Of a stretch of 64,000 bases of DNA, positions 33,089 to 46,254 are shown piece after piece. The notes under the pieces are model-generated. The model was not told where the DNA came from. It was given only the letters and a program-made list of their open reading frames with translations, and searched no databases. The translations under genes and the position numbers were made by a program. Every line of letters starts with the position of its first letter. Positions within the stretch are counted from its first letter, which is position 1. Source of the DNA: Parastagonospora avenae f. sp. tritici 18332-5 (lineage: Eukaryota; Ascomycota; Dothideomycetes; Pleosporales; Phaeosphaeriaceae); assembly GCA_022559985.1 (NCBI GenBank), contig JAFJTR010000030.1:186001-250000 (forward strand), written 5' to 3'.

Positions 33089-34699
33089 TGTGAATGATGT
33101 GAGGTAGATCTTTTGATGGAGGGAGGTTTGTCAGTGGATCGATTGGTATTGATTGCAAAGAATGTTTTGTAGGTGTAGCGATCGTTGTTAGTTGTGATGT
33201 CATTCGTAATGATATCATGGAAAAGGGTCTACTTCTTTAGTGTGATTGTAGGAACGACACTTCCTGACGACACACCAGGTTAACCTAGACCATCTTAGAT
33301 CGGCTATGGAAGCAAAAATATATGTTATGGGCATGTAATGTAGTTAATCTGCTCAGTAGCGCTCACTGGCTTGATTAATGCATCTCAAAGCTACCGAGCA
33401 AGTGGACGATCCTGCGTATCAAGGGAAGTACGCTGAAATTTAATCAGACGCTACCATTCGAATACGTTCTGCTGCATGACTTCCATGGCTTCGGGCTATA
33501 ATGTTTGGTTATTAAATACTACAATTATTCGAGTTTCTTCTTAGCAACAGCTAAGGCTGTAGAAATACAATTTTTATGAAAGATTCCTTTTGCCATATGC
33601 TATTGAAACTCTTCACGCTCGCGGAAACTATGACACCCAGTATTTAATACTACCTCAAACTCAGAGCATTGCGCAAGATATTGCAACACCTATCGTTGTG
33701 TTAACTCCTCGTCTCGCGTTGTCACATGTAATCAGCAAGGCCAAATTCCACAATCACATGCAAACCACGGACACACCCAGCTCCCGAACCCATCCGTCCA
33801 CTCGAAGAACACAACTCCTTAATTCTATTTCTATTTCGCTGCTCTCTAACCCCCAACCTATGCACACTTCACTACCACCTCCGCAGTCCAGACCCTCTCC
33901 ACCAACACTTCCTTTCAGCTCAGCTCTATACGACCTGCCGTGCGACCGCTCTGACGCACCCGGCGCCGTGCTCGTGTTCCCTAAAGTCCGTATTCGCCAA
34001 GCTGCAGGTCGCACGAAGCGAGGCAGTGGCAGGACGTGCGGACGTGGTACCAGGACTGGTGCGCAGGTCCCGAGAGCGCGGCCTGGATGTCAGGTGAGAC
34101 TGTGTGTGTGGAAGGTGGTATTTGGTGCTTAGAAGAGAGGTTGAGATGGATGCTTGAACGTGGGGGCTGAAGTGCGTCCGGGTGGGACAGGCTAGGCTGA
34201 ATTCGGGCTGGGTGGGGCGAGAGCATGGACCACCGGTGAACGGGGGCTCGCGACATGCGGCTGTGTAGTGTTGGACACCTTTTGTTGTGTTATCTGGACT
34301 CGATGGGCCGTTGGCATGTTGAGACGTACTGCTAAGGCTTTGAAGTTATATATTTTACCTAGAATGCTAAACATTGCTATGTTCGGAGGCAGCGCGCACG
34401 AATGATTGCAGCTGATTTGGCGCGTTGGAAAAGCTGACGATGACCAAGTAGACGGCATATGCTGCGATGCAAGGAACTTCAAAGACAGAGTATCACATGA
34501 AGAGCTCAAGAATAGAGAAAGGATACTAGTAATAACTAGCTCCGTGGGTATATTGACTACTATCAAGCCTGCGCAACTGCAATCAACGCAGCGTCGCAGC
34601 TTGCAAATTACTTATGTATCGCAACCGCCACCGTCATTGCATATACACATTCCGCATTTCGCATGTTCCTACTGTCAAGTCATCGCTAAAGCGAGGAGT
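33089..34699. other. Gene-free stretch
   Basis: About 1.6 kb with no supported gene. An ORF at 33590-34132 starts only with TTG and has a shifting composition. An AT-rich part lies at 33440-33590. No LTR ends, inverted repeats or RNA genes were recognised. Confidence 0.5.
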
Positions 34700-36452
34700 T
34701 TAGACGGTAGCCTCGTGCTTAGCGGCAACGTTCTCGAGAGGAATCTCAATGTTCTTCTCGTTGAGGTGCATGTCCGCAGCGAAGGTGCTGTGGGGCTTCC
34801 ACTTGCGCGAAGTACGGGGTGTGGTCTCCTCCAACATCTTGTCGACCTGCTCAAGGGTAAGACCCTTGGTCTCAGGAACGAAAAAGTATGCGAAGAGGAA
34901 GGAGATGCAGCAAAGACCGCCCCACATGAAGAATACGTTGGAGCCGAGCTTCGCGGAGTCGGGTCGCTCGGCGACGAGGTAGGGGGTAATGACACCGATG
35001 ATGCAGTTCCAGAACCAGTTGGATGCCTGTGAGACTCTGTTAGTAGGGAGCGTTAGGGCAGGAATTGAGGGTGCAACTTACGGTGGAGAGACCGACACCA
35101 CGCGAACGGATGGTAAGAGGGAAGATCTCGCCAATGACGATCCAGGCAGAGGGACCCCAGGTAGTGGCGAAAACGGAGATGTTCAGGCAGATGAAAGCAA
35201 TCATAGCGCGGACAGCGTTAGGGTTGGCGGGAGTGTCTCCGTGAGCCTTACCAGCGGTGGCACCAATGGCACCAACGATGAACTGCATAATGACCATACC
35301 TGCGGCACCGTAGATCAAGATGGAACGACGTCCGAGCTTCTCAACCATGACGAACGAGGCTGGGGTGGAGAGCACGTTGACGAGGGTGGTGACCATAGAG
35401 ATCAAGAAGGGGTTGTCGATCGTGCCGAGCTGCTGGAAGAAGACAGGTCCGAAGTAGAAGATGAAGTTGATACCGGTAAGTTGCTGCATCATCTGAATTA
35501 CAATTCCGACGAACGTGCGGCGAGCGTTGGAAGATGGGCTGGTAATCTTGCCAGAGAAACAGGCCATCCATGAGCCGAGGTAGCTGGTCTGGGGGAGAAT
35601 GGACATCTCATACTCATGGTTGGCAATGATCTCAGCAAGTTCATCCTGGATGTACTCAGAGTCAAGGGGCTGGCCACGGACACGGCCAAGAGCGTGGGCA
35701 GCCTTGTCGAGCTTGCCCTTCTTGACCCAGTAACGGGGAGATTCGGGGAGGAGCGCAAGACCGATGGCGAGGATGATGGCCCAGAGGAACTGGACGGCAA
35801 TGGGGATACGGTAAGAGCCAGTGTCGCGACGGTTCTGGGTGCCGTAGACAACGCAGTTGGCGATGAGGATACCTATGGTGATGCAGAATTGGTATCCAGC
35901 AACGACGGCACCGCGGACCTTCTTAGGAGCAATCTCGGACATGTAAAGAATGACAATGGCCGAGATGAAACCGACACCAAAACCAGCAATAAGACGGCCA
36001 GCAACCATCACACCAAGACCAGTGGAGGCAGTCTCAAGAACACCACCAACGCAGAAGATAGCGCATCCAAGAATGATGGTGAATCGACGGCCAATAAAGT
36101 CAGCAAGGTCACCGGCCATGATGGCACCGAAGAAGGTACCAGCAGACAGGATGGAGGTGACAAGAGACTGGTTCGAGGAGGAGACAGAGAACTCTGTGTT
36201 GCGGTAGTTGGTGATTTGAGGGTCCTTGGGGTCGAGACCAGGGAACTTGACGTCGGGGTACTCCAAGCCAGTGTACTGCTTGATAAAGTAGTCCATGTTG
36301 AGGACACCACCCATCCAACCAGTATCATAACCGAAGAAGATACCACCGAATGCTGCGAAAGCAATAATCAGGTAGGCGCGAACGGTAACGGGGGCTTCGA
36401 CACGGCTCACATCGGCCGTGCCAGCAATGGGGACGACACCACCACCAGGCAT
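34700..36452 (-). CDS. MFS monosaccharide (hexose) transporter
   Basis: Exons 36452-35082 and 35026-34700 (55-nt intron) give 565 aa with 12 membrane segments. Sugar-porter signatures: GGIFFGYDTGWMGGV, then DFIGRR (loop 2), GRLIAGFGVGFISAIVILYM, LPESPRYWVKKG, and PETKGLTLEQVDKM near the C-terminus. The splice restores GVGLSTASNWFWNCIIGVIT. I chose the start MPGGGVVPIAG; the frame extends 55 codons upstream without family-like sequence. GC-rich third positions suggest high expression. It resembles fungal glucose transporters, some of which act as sensors, but no long C-terminal tail is present. Confidence 0.95.
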
Positions 36453-39400
36453 CTTGAAGGTAGTACTGCTCTTGAGCTGCTTGGGAGAGAAGTGAGAAGG
36501 ATAAGGCTCTGAGTCCCGCGCAGCGTTGAAAGGAGGAGGAGCTGGGGATGTCGTCAAGCGATGGGGTGAGCGATCCCAAGCTTTTAATATCGCGTCCCGG
36601 CGGCCCTGATCATGCACCCAGGTGCGCTTGTGTGGCTTCTGGTTAATGGGAACAGTAACATTGCGTTTTGGGTACTATACCACATTCGGATGCTTCTCCG
36701 CATCTCGAGTTCGAGAAGGATTGGAGCGTCCCCATGGGTCGGTGGTCGCGAACCGGCCTGGGTGGGTTCATGGTTGGCCCAGCTGCTTATGCGGCTAGCA
36801 AGCGGCTGAGACTGTCACAATCTTGATGGCACCATGGCTCGACATTCGTGTACACCGCGAGGAGATTTCGAGGTCGCTCTGCATGGCTTCGACTGCCTGG
36901 GCCGTGTATATCGCTTCATCAGGCAAGACAGCAGTTGGCCCGGACACGCACGAATACGCTGGATAGAGGCGCGAAACCTGGGGCGCCAAGCTCGCCCAAG
37001 CTGCAGCCGAAGTCAATCTAGTGGCATCTTGGCTGGCGAGACCTGCAGATTTTTCGTTGTTTAACCCTTGTCGAATGCGAGGCTGGTCAGATTGGCATCA
37101 AATCAAAGGGAGATGGCGTTCGGGTGTGTTGGCGCTAAGCACATGAGGCCGGCCACTGCTTCCTGTTGTGCCGTCTTCCATGCACGCCGAGCTAGTCCTT
37201 CCGCACCTTCACGCTGACTGGCACCTAACGACGCAAACACATGACTGCCATCATTCGCGCGCTTGAGCCTGATCTCGGTCGGAACTGTTGCTGGTATCGC
37301 GGATGCCGAAGCCACAATGCGCCAGTGAACATGGCCATTTTGTTCTTTATTTCGACTTACTGACTTGAATCGGTGTCGCTGTTCGGTCTTTCGCAGGTTC
37401 AGGCCCGAGTTTAGACAACAACACCCTGGCTGGACACGCGGGACAGAGCACAAAGTATCCGCGATGCCTGGTAAGCTGCATGCACAAGTGGATCGAGGCT
37501 GGAAGGGAGGATGCTCTATGGGGTGAGCATTGCTGATTGGCTAGTCGAATGTAGCCGCCAGGGTACGATGTGCTGACGGGTCCAACGTCTCCAATAAAAC
37601 ATGGTCGTCCCGGTCACGGCTGGGGTGCCCCAGATGTGTGGTTTACATTACCACATGCCTGGTCTCAGATGATCAGGACCATAAGCGCAAAGCTACTGCA
37701 GCTCTTCTTGTTCGCTGGAGCCCTGATCATCACACCTGAACATCTTACCATCCAGCGAATGGTGCTGTTCATAGGCATGGTGGCGGCAGTGGCACTTTGG
37801 TCACTATACCCTTTTGCTCGCCACAGCCGTGCGGCGTTTGTGGAGAACCTTGTTCTCAGGCCTCCCGTTGACACGCACAATACCGCGGAGCGACAATGAA
37901 CGAGTAAGCTGAATGGGCGGCGTCCTTCACATGCATGTCACCAGACGCTTTTCACCTACGTTTGGAATGGCATCCCGCCATAGATGGGCCCCATAATGCG
38001 ATGCCACTTTGCGGCGCCATCAGCAGACGAAATGCCAACGGTGGAGCGGACTGTGCAGGAGCCAATAGTCCGGAGAACGTCCATTATTTTTGCCGTTCGT
38101 CGCGCAGATGAGAGCGAGTATGGAAAGTTCTGTCGCGGAGCCGAAGTGTACCAGGGTGCAATATCGTGCTAACGGCTACATCTCAACGGTCGGTCAGCTT
38201 GCTGGATGGATCAACCGCGCAGTCGTTATACGAGACGGCACACGTGTGCTGATCTTGACAATGCACGGTGTACGCCTTAAGGCCTTGAGGCGCGAAGGTT
38301 AGGAGCCCGTTACAGTACCTATGCACTCATGTTGGAGGACCCCGGACCGACACCGACACCGTGTACCGTGTACAAGTCGCCTGTCACCAATCTCCATGGG
38401 GAACTCGGATGACATTGCAGCTAGGGGTCGATAGCGTCAAAGCTAAATTGCGGTCGGAGCACGGGCGAAATGCGATCGTGGTCTCCTCGGCGCCGCTTCC
38501 TTCGACGAGATGAGAGTCAAGAAGCAAGCCACGACCCACTTGGACCGCTCCGCGAAAGCTTGAGGCCTGAAATGCGTGGTGATCTTGCGATAGATCCATC
38601 TTCCTTGGTGTGCTGTCGGACCGTGAAACTCTCCAGGAAGACATAAGGCTTATTCAACCCCGAGTAACTTTAGCATCTAGGATCGTATGTTGTTGTGAAG
38701 TCTGCCCTACCGCAATCCATGGGGTTGATGGGCTGCAGTCTCCACATGATCGCGCGATGAACATCCGGAGAAGGGTCAGGTCTCGAACAGGAGGTTCCAA
38801 TTTTTCTGCCTCCACTTCGGGGTCCCCATGCCGGCAAAACTCTGGGTAACGCGAGTCAACCACAAGTCCGACTGCCTTGCTGCTTTGTCAACGTTGGTAA
38901 CCACGCGACGCCCCACTTGCGGGTGTCACGACGATGCTGGCGCGAGCCATGGACACGGTAGTTGGCTTTTCCAGGTGCCGGGTGCGCTATCTTTGGCTTG
39001 CTTGGTCCGATGTGGTGAAAAATTTGAGCGGTCACAATACCAAAAACGTTTCAATAGGGGTTCCAGTGGGGAATCGTATCGTGAGCCTCGATGCGAATAG
39101 ATTCGAGGTCGGAAAGTGGAGAGTGCGAGTCGCGCTGTTGAGACGTCTGGAGAGGCCGCGGTATGTTGTGAGTCTCAGGCTATTGCGCTCCGCAAAAGAC
39201 ATCCAGCGCAACGCTTAGTGAGACTATCGAGTGGTTCCATGTTCGAAGGATATCGGATCTGTCAGGAATCGGTAAGCATTGCTAGTGCGATATCCCCAGT
39301 CGATGAAATGAGAGGAGGAAATCCGGGGAAGACACAATTTTCACACAGAAAGAGGTGAGGTTCATTCAAACATTTAAACAGTTGGCAAGCGCGACTTCCC

Positions 39401-40378
39401 ACGGCGGAAGATCCGCGTCGGCGGCGCCACGATCTCACGGGTGGCAGCATCGTGCAGCGGGGGATTATCCGGCGGGATTCATGGGAGGATTCCACGACAT
39501 GGCACAAGTTCCGGTGGCTACGACTGTGGCTTCTTTAACAAACCTATACGCCGGGTGATCTCGAGGTCGTGCAACTATACAAGATGCTTTCCTGGTTGGC
39601 GATACCTCTTAACTGGAAACCGTGTGCTTGGGAACCAATGGCAAGCGTATCGATGAAGAAAGTGAAACTCGGCCCAGTATTCTCGAGCGGCAATATCCGC
39701 AGCATCATAAGGACAAGAACGTACAGAGACGGCTGACAAGCCTCAAGGACGGCGAAGCTACGGAAATGGACTCGATCAAGTCATTGTCTCCGCTCAGAAT
39801 CCCTCATGCCTTACATCATGGCATTGTCTCCAAGATATGACAGTGTCAGAGCACCAACGATTCAACCTTCCGTATCAAGACGTCGCCAAGCTTGCCATGT
39901 ACCCCAGGTTCTCACCTACGAAGGAAAGTGACCAGGGTGCACTAAGTATCAGTCCAGCCTACAATCTGGCCTCGGGAGTTGTACACAGTATAGCAAGGCT
40001 TCAATCATGATGGCAAGGCCTTGCGTGTGGCTCAAGGCGCTCTAGTCACTTTCCGTCGTAACTGATAACCTGCAGTATTGCTTTATGACACCACTTCGGC
40101 GCAGTGCCAATTCTCCTTGTAACTATATTCGTATTGGATATATGAGGCACTTCATGCTAATCCATGGTAGGATCAAATTCACGGCTGTGGAAGACTACAA
40201 TGAGTTATAGCTTGATTCAGACTTCATTCATTCATATCACTATTGGCTCCAGCGACATAGAAGCGTGACCAGCATCATGCTTTGTCATACTCTCAAGTAC
40301 AATAGGGTACCACTTTGCCTGCCTCTGAGCTCCTGTTCCCACCCAATTCTCGAGGATCTTCTTAAACCACCTCTTAGG
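36453..40378. other. Long gene-poor stretch
   Basis: The first part is the promoter of the hexose transporter. Many overlapping ORFs occur on both strands up to about 109 codons, but the longest (37570-37899) begins with GTG and shows no domain. Composition is balanced, not AT-rich as in RIP-ed transposons. No terminal repeats, tRNA or recognised relic was found. Confidence 0.5.
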
Positions 40379-41106
40379 TCACCAGATCAATCGTTCTTCT
40401 TCCAAGTACGTCTGGACACCGCCCTTCGCAACCCAATTTCCGGTATAGCCCTGCTTCAGCTGCCGGGTCTTGTCAAATACTTTGGCAAGGTCATCGAAAG
40501 CATCCTTGTCAAGTGTTTCCTGCTGTGCAACCTTCATTAAAGATTTGAATTCATGCATGCCATACATGTCGATTACAAGGCGTCTGCCTGGACTGCTCTT
40601 AGGCGTACCTCCACAGACGAGTTTGACGACCTCAATCGTCGGTACGAACCACGTCTTTGCCGAAGATACTGCCCCAGAAACATCTATGGCGGCGACGAGA
40701 GCCGCATTCTTTGCGCCGGTATCTTGGAGTTTTTTTGCAAGGACGTAGAGACGGAAGAGGTCTTCGAACTCGACATGCAGTTGTTCTCTGCACGCTTTGG
40801 CATCTAGGCCTGAAAGCTCTTCCTGGGTTTTCCGCATAGTGACAAGTTGTCCTGTGTAGACCATGTTGAGATAGTCAGGGACATCCTCTGGCAGTTTAAC
40901 GACTCGCGATTCGCCCTCGGCCCAATTGCCGTTCATCGCACGGAGGAAGAATTCTGAACGAGAAGTAAGGAACGATTCGTGAGCGACGAAGTCCTTGTGC
41001 TCAGTCGGCTTTCCAACTTGGATGGTGACCATGTACGAGGGCTCGAAGCTGTCGCGGAATTAGTAATGACATTGGACAGATTCACATATCCCCTGGCTTA
41101 CCTCAT
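40379..41106 (-). CDS. BTB/POZ domain protein
   Basis: A tiny first exon of 5 nt (41106-41102, ATG AG) is joined by a 53-nt intron (GTAAGC ... CGACAG) to 41048-40379, giving 224 aa that start MSFEPSYMVTIQVGK. The BTB fold is shown by the N-terminal strand VTIQVGKPTEHKDFVAHESF, the conserved SRSEFFLRAMNGNW segment, and VPDYLNMVYTGQL. The C-terminal part is helical with no Kelch or zinc finger. Fungal BTB-only proteins are thought to act as adaptors. If the 5-nt exon were not used, translation would begin at the internal ATG at 41032. Confidence 0.85.
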
Positions 41107-42824
41107 ACGTTTGCTAATGCAAGCCCGGGTCGGCGTCGAAGGGAGCGTCATGACGGTGGTCGCTCGTAGGAGGTTGGTGTTGTGGACGAAGCGACTCAGC
41201 AGAGTCGGGCGGGAATATATCTACTCATACCGCGCGGGCGTTTGTCATCTTGGCAGAATGACTAGCGGCGAAGGTGAGAGTACGACCCGTGGTGAAATGT
41301 TGTGATAAGTCACATGACGTGGCCTTTCACCTACTTGGGCCATGCAAGCCTAAAAATCCCGTCCATGTCTTGGTGCCTTCTTCTCATGACTCTCCTGGTA
41401 TGTTCTCCGTACAAATCCTTCTTATGTCTTCTCCTGACGTCTCCTCCGATGTCTTCTCTTCGACTGCCCACGAGTTCCTCTAACGTCGACGTCCGAGGAG
41501 ATCACAGGAACAAGGACAGATGCAAGCGGCTCGGCCTTCATTTGGCCCTATTGAGGGCATGGTTTCGAAGGGATCAGGAACACATATCGGGGTACAGGAT
41601 TCCTTCTATAGACAGCTGTAGCTGACTGGAGGCCATAACCGTGTGGGTGAACGAATTCGAAAGCAAGTCGTACTTGCGCAATCTCCTGACCCGTCTCCTT
41701 AACGACTATAGCGTTTGTGTAGACTGAGCACTCTGTTGGCTACTTCAAATGTATAGGAGGCGGCAGGTTGAGCCTCCACGCGCAAACTGTCAGTGCACGA
41801 GCATGAAGGCCCTAAATCAATCATCCCACTCCAGACGACCATCACCATATCGCGACCAAATGAGAGGTGTCGAGGATAATAACATAGGGAAGGAATTCCG
41901 GAGTACACAAGCGCAGGAAAGAAGTTCGATATGGTGGACGAGACTTGGTCCCCAGTGCCTCCTGAGTGCGACTCCACGAACGAGCTAAGATGCGCGCATA
42001 GCAAGAATTACAATGGTCATTAATCATATGCAGTATTATGGCGCTTCACCAAGGCTTTTTTGCACACCCGAGAGACATACGTCGTTGCTTTAGCGCACCT
42101 CCGAAAATCACAAAACATCACGCCAAGCCAAAGAATGTACCGTCCAATTTATTTACCTTCGCTCCACAAGCTTACGCAGAAGAGAAGGGGGTAAGCAGAC
42201 GCCGAAATGATTCATCTTAGCTCCTTTTTCCCCTCCAGTCATCCTCAATGGTTGAAGAACGCAGAGTGAATAAAGGGCTTTTTCAGTTTATGTGGCAGGA
42301 AGGAAAGCGCGCGCGCGAAAGATGAAAACCCAGCGAGATTTCGCGCTGACTAAGGCGCGCTATATCAGATGCGGTTAGGGAGGCTGGTGCAGCGAATTGG
42401 GCTTGGTGGATTATGATGAAGATGGTGGGGCAGGGGTCAAGCGGGGCAGGCGATTTGTTGTCTGGCGGGCTGGCGAGAGTGACTCTTTCACGACCACGGG
42501 AATTTCGGAGCAGGATATTACATAAGTGAGTACCGTGGTTCAGGCAGTAAATACTGGAACGTGAATCTAATCGCGCCTCAATAGCCTCGCACCATACATA
42601 TACGGACCCTCTGCGCCTCCCTCGCACACAACAACGCACACTCCTCAACTCTACACGGTTACGATACCAAACGAAGCACACGACACTTTAAGAGACCACA
42701 GTCACGGCTCCCTAGTCTTCCTACTTTTGAAAGACTCAACCACACGCGGCATCTTGAGTAGTTCAGAAGCCTCAATACCTACCTCTCCCTACCTTACAGG
42801 TCTACACATTTTCAAGCACACACC
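41107..42824. other. Intergenic region
   Basis: About 1.7 kb between the BTB gene promoter and PP28. The PP28 leader may extend from about 42600, which is TC-rich. ORFs are small and overlapping with no features. Confidence 0.5.
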
Positions 42825-43637
42825 ATGTCTTCAGCAGGAGGTCGCGGTCGCGGCGGCAAGTTCAACAAGGTCAAGCGCGGAGGCGGAAAGAAGTTTTCTC
42901 GTGATCTTCAACCGCTCAACGCAGATGGCGAGGTCGTTGGCATGTGGGGTGTAAATACTGTGTGCCTTTCCTGCTAAGCAAATGCTAATACACATGGACA
43001 GGAGCAACCCGGCAAGGTTGACGAAGAATCATCAGAGGAAGAGTCTTCCGAAGAAGAGTCCAGCGGCGATGAGGACAAGCCAGAGCAGGCGGAGATGACT
43101 CGTGAGCAGCGTCGTGATGCCGCAAAGGCCCGCAAGCAAGCCGCGATAGCGAAGAAGAACAAGAAGGTCGCAGAGCCTGGCGATCTACCTACCGACTCTG
43201 AAGAGGAGGAGAGCGACGGCGACATGCCCGCAAACCCGAACCACACCGCAAAGGCCCGCTCGCAAGCTGCAAAGGCCCCGGCAGCCACTGAAGCCGCCGA
43301 ACCTGCCGCCGCCCCTGCTAAAGGCAAGGGTAAGCAGCAGGACCTTTCTCAGCTATCTCGCCGTGAGCGCGAAGCTGTTCAGGCACAACAGGCCAAGGAG
43401 CGTTATGAGAAGCTACACGCTGAGGGCAAAACTGAGCAGGCGCGCTCGGATCTTGAGCGTCTCGCGCTAGTCAAGGAGCGTCGTGAGGCAGAGGCAGCGC
43501 GCAAGAAGGCCGAGGCCGAGGAGCGCGCTGAGCTGGAGAAGGAGAAGGCCGAGCTCATGGAGCGCGAGAAGCGGAGACGTGAGCAGGCCATGGGCAAAAA
43601 GGAGCGGTTGGCGAAGGGTGGAAAGAAGAAGGCCTAA
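42825..43637 (+). CDS. PP28 / PDAP1-like casein kinase substrate phosphoprotein
   Basis: Exons 42825-42950 and 43002-43637 give 253 aa. The N-terminus (MSSAGGRGRGGKFNKVKRGG) is Gly/Arg-rich; an acidic block ESSEEESSEEESSGDEDK follows the 51-nt intron and is a likely casein kinase 2 target. The rest is a charged helix rich in A, E, K and R with the PP28 signature LSRREREAVQAQQAKERYEK. It is probably cytosolic and conserved across eukaryotes. Confidence 0.9.
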
Positions 43638-44118
43638 ACTGGGGTTCACACATCTGCACATGCTTCGATTTTGCATAGCTTGCGAACGATATGGGGCGCT
43701 TTTACGAACGATGATGCTTTACGTGCAAGAGGGCATGACGTATCTCAGGCAGCCTGCCGCAGTCAAGATAATAAACGAATATCATGGAATCTTGCGACCA
43801 TTGAAATGCTCGTGTCGGCACATGTGCCATGCTCATTTACATATCATGCACGCCCTATGCTAGTAACTTGAGCCAGAATGTGACCAGAAACCGACCAAGC
43901 CTTGAAATGCATGGCAAGAACCGTCTCGAGTATCATCCAGGCGCAGACTCGTATGCGGTGCCTTCAGCCCTTTTGGAGTAGCTTCAAGCTGCCCCACCCC
44001 GCGTCACGAACGCGAAGTGCTTCGCGACCCCCAAACGTCATCACTCCACATCAGATGAGCATGGCGCCTATAAACTTTACCGCCACGCGTTGCTCGTTGC
44101 ATGTTCCTATAATCGATC
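43638..44118. other. Intergenic region
   Basis: About 0.5 kb containing the PP28 3' region and the HNH gene promoter. No gene or repeat is seen. Confidence 0.5.
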
Positions 44119-45007
44119 ATGGCTGAACCCATACCAGCAGACGAACAATCCAATTATGAAACTTTTCGCGATTGCTTGAGTGAGCCCGTCCTCAAAGTGC
44201 TGGCAATGCCCGCTGAGAAGGCGAATCCCAAGAAGAAAAGACACGTGAAGAAGGGATCCAAGGAGAAGAACTGCGTTAAGGTAGCAGAGATCAAGAGCAG
44301 TATTTCGCATCGCGAGGCGCAGGCATCAGATGCGGAGGAATTGGGCGAATTCATCGAGGTACGCTAAACTGATCCGATAGCTACTTCATCACGCTGACTA
44401 CATCCAGTATCTCAGCAGCGTCGTATTCCCGAGCTTGCCTCCAGAGCTTCGTGCCCTTACGTATCCGAAATACAGAGACTCTATTCCTCTCCAAGACAGC
44501 TACTCAACACCCCTATCCGCCTCCACGTACACACACCTCCTAGAAATCATCTCACCAGATGCAATTGATAGCCTCGAAAGCTACGGCCTTCTCCCACCCT
44601 CGAGCGATACGACCGACCAGCGCAACCTCCTTCTACCTGTTCTAAATGCATACGCAACAGCCGTCACAGCGCCCCCACCGATATGGACCACGACCAGAAC
44701 TACTGAATGCGAGCTGTGTCAACGCGACTGGGTGCCGCTGACATATCACCACCTCATACCCAAATCTACGCATAGTCGTGTGCTAAAAAGGGGATGGCAT
44801 GACGAAGACAAACTGAACAGTGTAGCATGGCTGTGTAGAGCTTGTCACAGCTTTGTGCACAGGCTTGCGAGTAACGAAGAGTTGGCAAAGTGGTATTACA
44901 CGGTGGATTTGATTACGGAGGGCGGCACGGATGGAGATCCGGATAAGAAGGATGAGGTGCTGGCTTGGGTGCGTTGGGTGGGAGGGGTGAGGTGGAAGAG
45001 CAGGTGA
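44119..45007 (+). CDS. HNH-type zinc-binding nuclease-fold protein
   Basis: Exons 44119-44358 and 44408-45007 (49-nt intron) give 279 aa. The N-terminal half is disordered and Lys-rich (KANPKKKRHVKKGSKEKN), then helical. The C-terminal HNH core has CELCQRDWVPLTYHHLIPKS and a second pair WLCRACHSFVH, giving four cysteines and the histidine pair of the family. The end is WVGGVRWKSR. Such fungal HNH proteins are widespread and of unknown function, possibly nuclease or binding proteins. The last codons AGCAGGTGA overlap a strong donor (GTGAGAG), which raises the chance of continuation into the next gene (see findings). Confidence 0.8.
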
Positions 45008-45122
45008 GAGCGACTTGTGGGCGGTTCACGCATCATGTCCAGCTTCTGCGCGGGTCGCTACGAAGACAAGCACCCAGACGCAATCGTTTGCGGAAGAGCA
45101 AAGGGAAGCAATCAAGCTTGCG

Positions 45123-46254
45123 ATGCGGGTATATCTGTGGCATCGCACAAGATTTGGCTCAGCACCACCAATACCAACTCGGAGTTCTCATCCACCAAAC
45201 GCAACAACGAGCGACAGCAGCGACGGCAGCGATGAAATGAAGAAGCTCACCATATCGACTGGACCCAAACTTCCTGTACCGGCTGCCGATACAGGACACA
45301 CAAGTGGCATCGCGGCAACAGCTACTAGCCCGGAAGCCTCGGCCTCGATGGGCGCAATCAGAGGTATTGGGATGTCTCCTTTGCAGCAATTTCCCACATC
45401 AAAATTCGACTTTAGTGCTGCCGCTACATCGAACCTGTTCCAATTTGGGCCCCAAGACAATGGCGGTGCACCCCAACACAAGGTATCCGAGCCAGCACGT
45501 GTGAAGCTGAACCGTCGGAGACGTGTTCACGCCTCTTCTGTCCGTGTGAATGATACACAGGCAATTAAGTAAGTTTATCCAAGTCCAAAGACGCAGTGTG
45601 CTGACAAACACCAGCTTAGGTCCCAGCATTGTGAGTGTTCAAATTGGCGAAGGCGACACCGAACAGACCCATATGATCCACGAAGCCCTACTCGGTGATC
45701 GTTCTAAAAGCCTCCAATCCATTCTAAGCGAGATGCATAGCCAAGACAGCCACAAGATCGTGGCGTTCAAGGATGTCGATCCAAAAGCATTCGCTCTCTA
45801 CATCCAATATCTCTACACGGGTAATATACCCAGCAAGCCTTCGCAGAAGACCGCTGCCGGGGTCGACGAATACTCCATGTTGTGCAATCTTTACGTCTTC
45901 GCATTCCAACATGAAGACGTTGCTGCGCAGAACGCAGCCTGCGATGCGATTCACACCAAAGCCTACAAACTCATTACACCCCCGGAAGAGGCACTGCCCC
46001 GCAACGAACACATACGCACCATATACGGCGGTACCACAGAGCCATGCGCCGCTCGTCGCCTACTTGTGGATGTGCAAGCATCCCAAGCCAACAGAATATG
46101 GATGAGCGACAGGATGAATGACCTGCCCCCACAGTTCGCCTGCGACCTCGCGCTAAAGCTTATGGACTACCGATCCCTCATGCACGCGCAAAATGCCATC
46201 CCAAAGGAGCACTACCACGTCGTGGCGTCCGAGGAGCTGATGTTCGAGACGTAG
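45123..46254 (+). CDS. BTB/POZ domain protein with N-terminal extension
   Basis: Exons 45123-45568 and 45615-46254 (46-nt intron) give about 361 aa. The frame is open back to 45015 without an ATG, so the start could be the ATG at 45123 or the one at 45237. The BTB domain lies in exon 2: IVSVQIGEGDTEQTHMIHEA, then AFKDVDPKAFALYIQYLYTG, followed by helices. The N-terminal extension is Ser/Thr/Pro-rich and basic. It is a likely adaptor protein; no Cullin-binding detail can be read. Confidence 0.72.

Noticed and set aside
33590..34132. Plus-strand ORF of 180 codons
   Set aside because: It begins with TTG, changes composition along its length and shows no conserved motif or intron.
35616..36512. 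Plus-strand ORF of 298 codons over the hexose transporter
   Set aside because: It is an antisense shadow: low-complexity D/G/T-rich translation opposite a GC3-rich, well-conserved gene.
37570..37899. Plus-strand ORF of 109 codons with one hydrophobic stretch
   Set aside because: Its first codon is GTG and the first ATG is well inside; no promoter, intron or homologous feature supports it.
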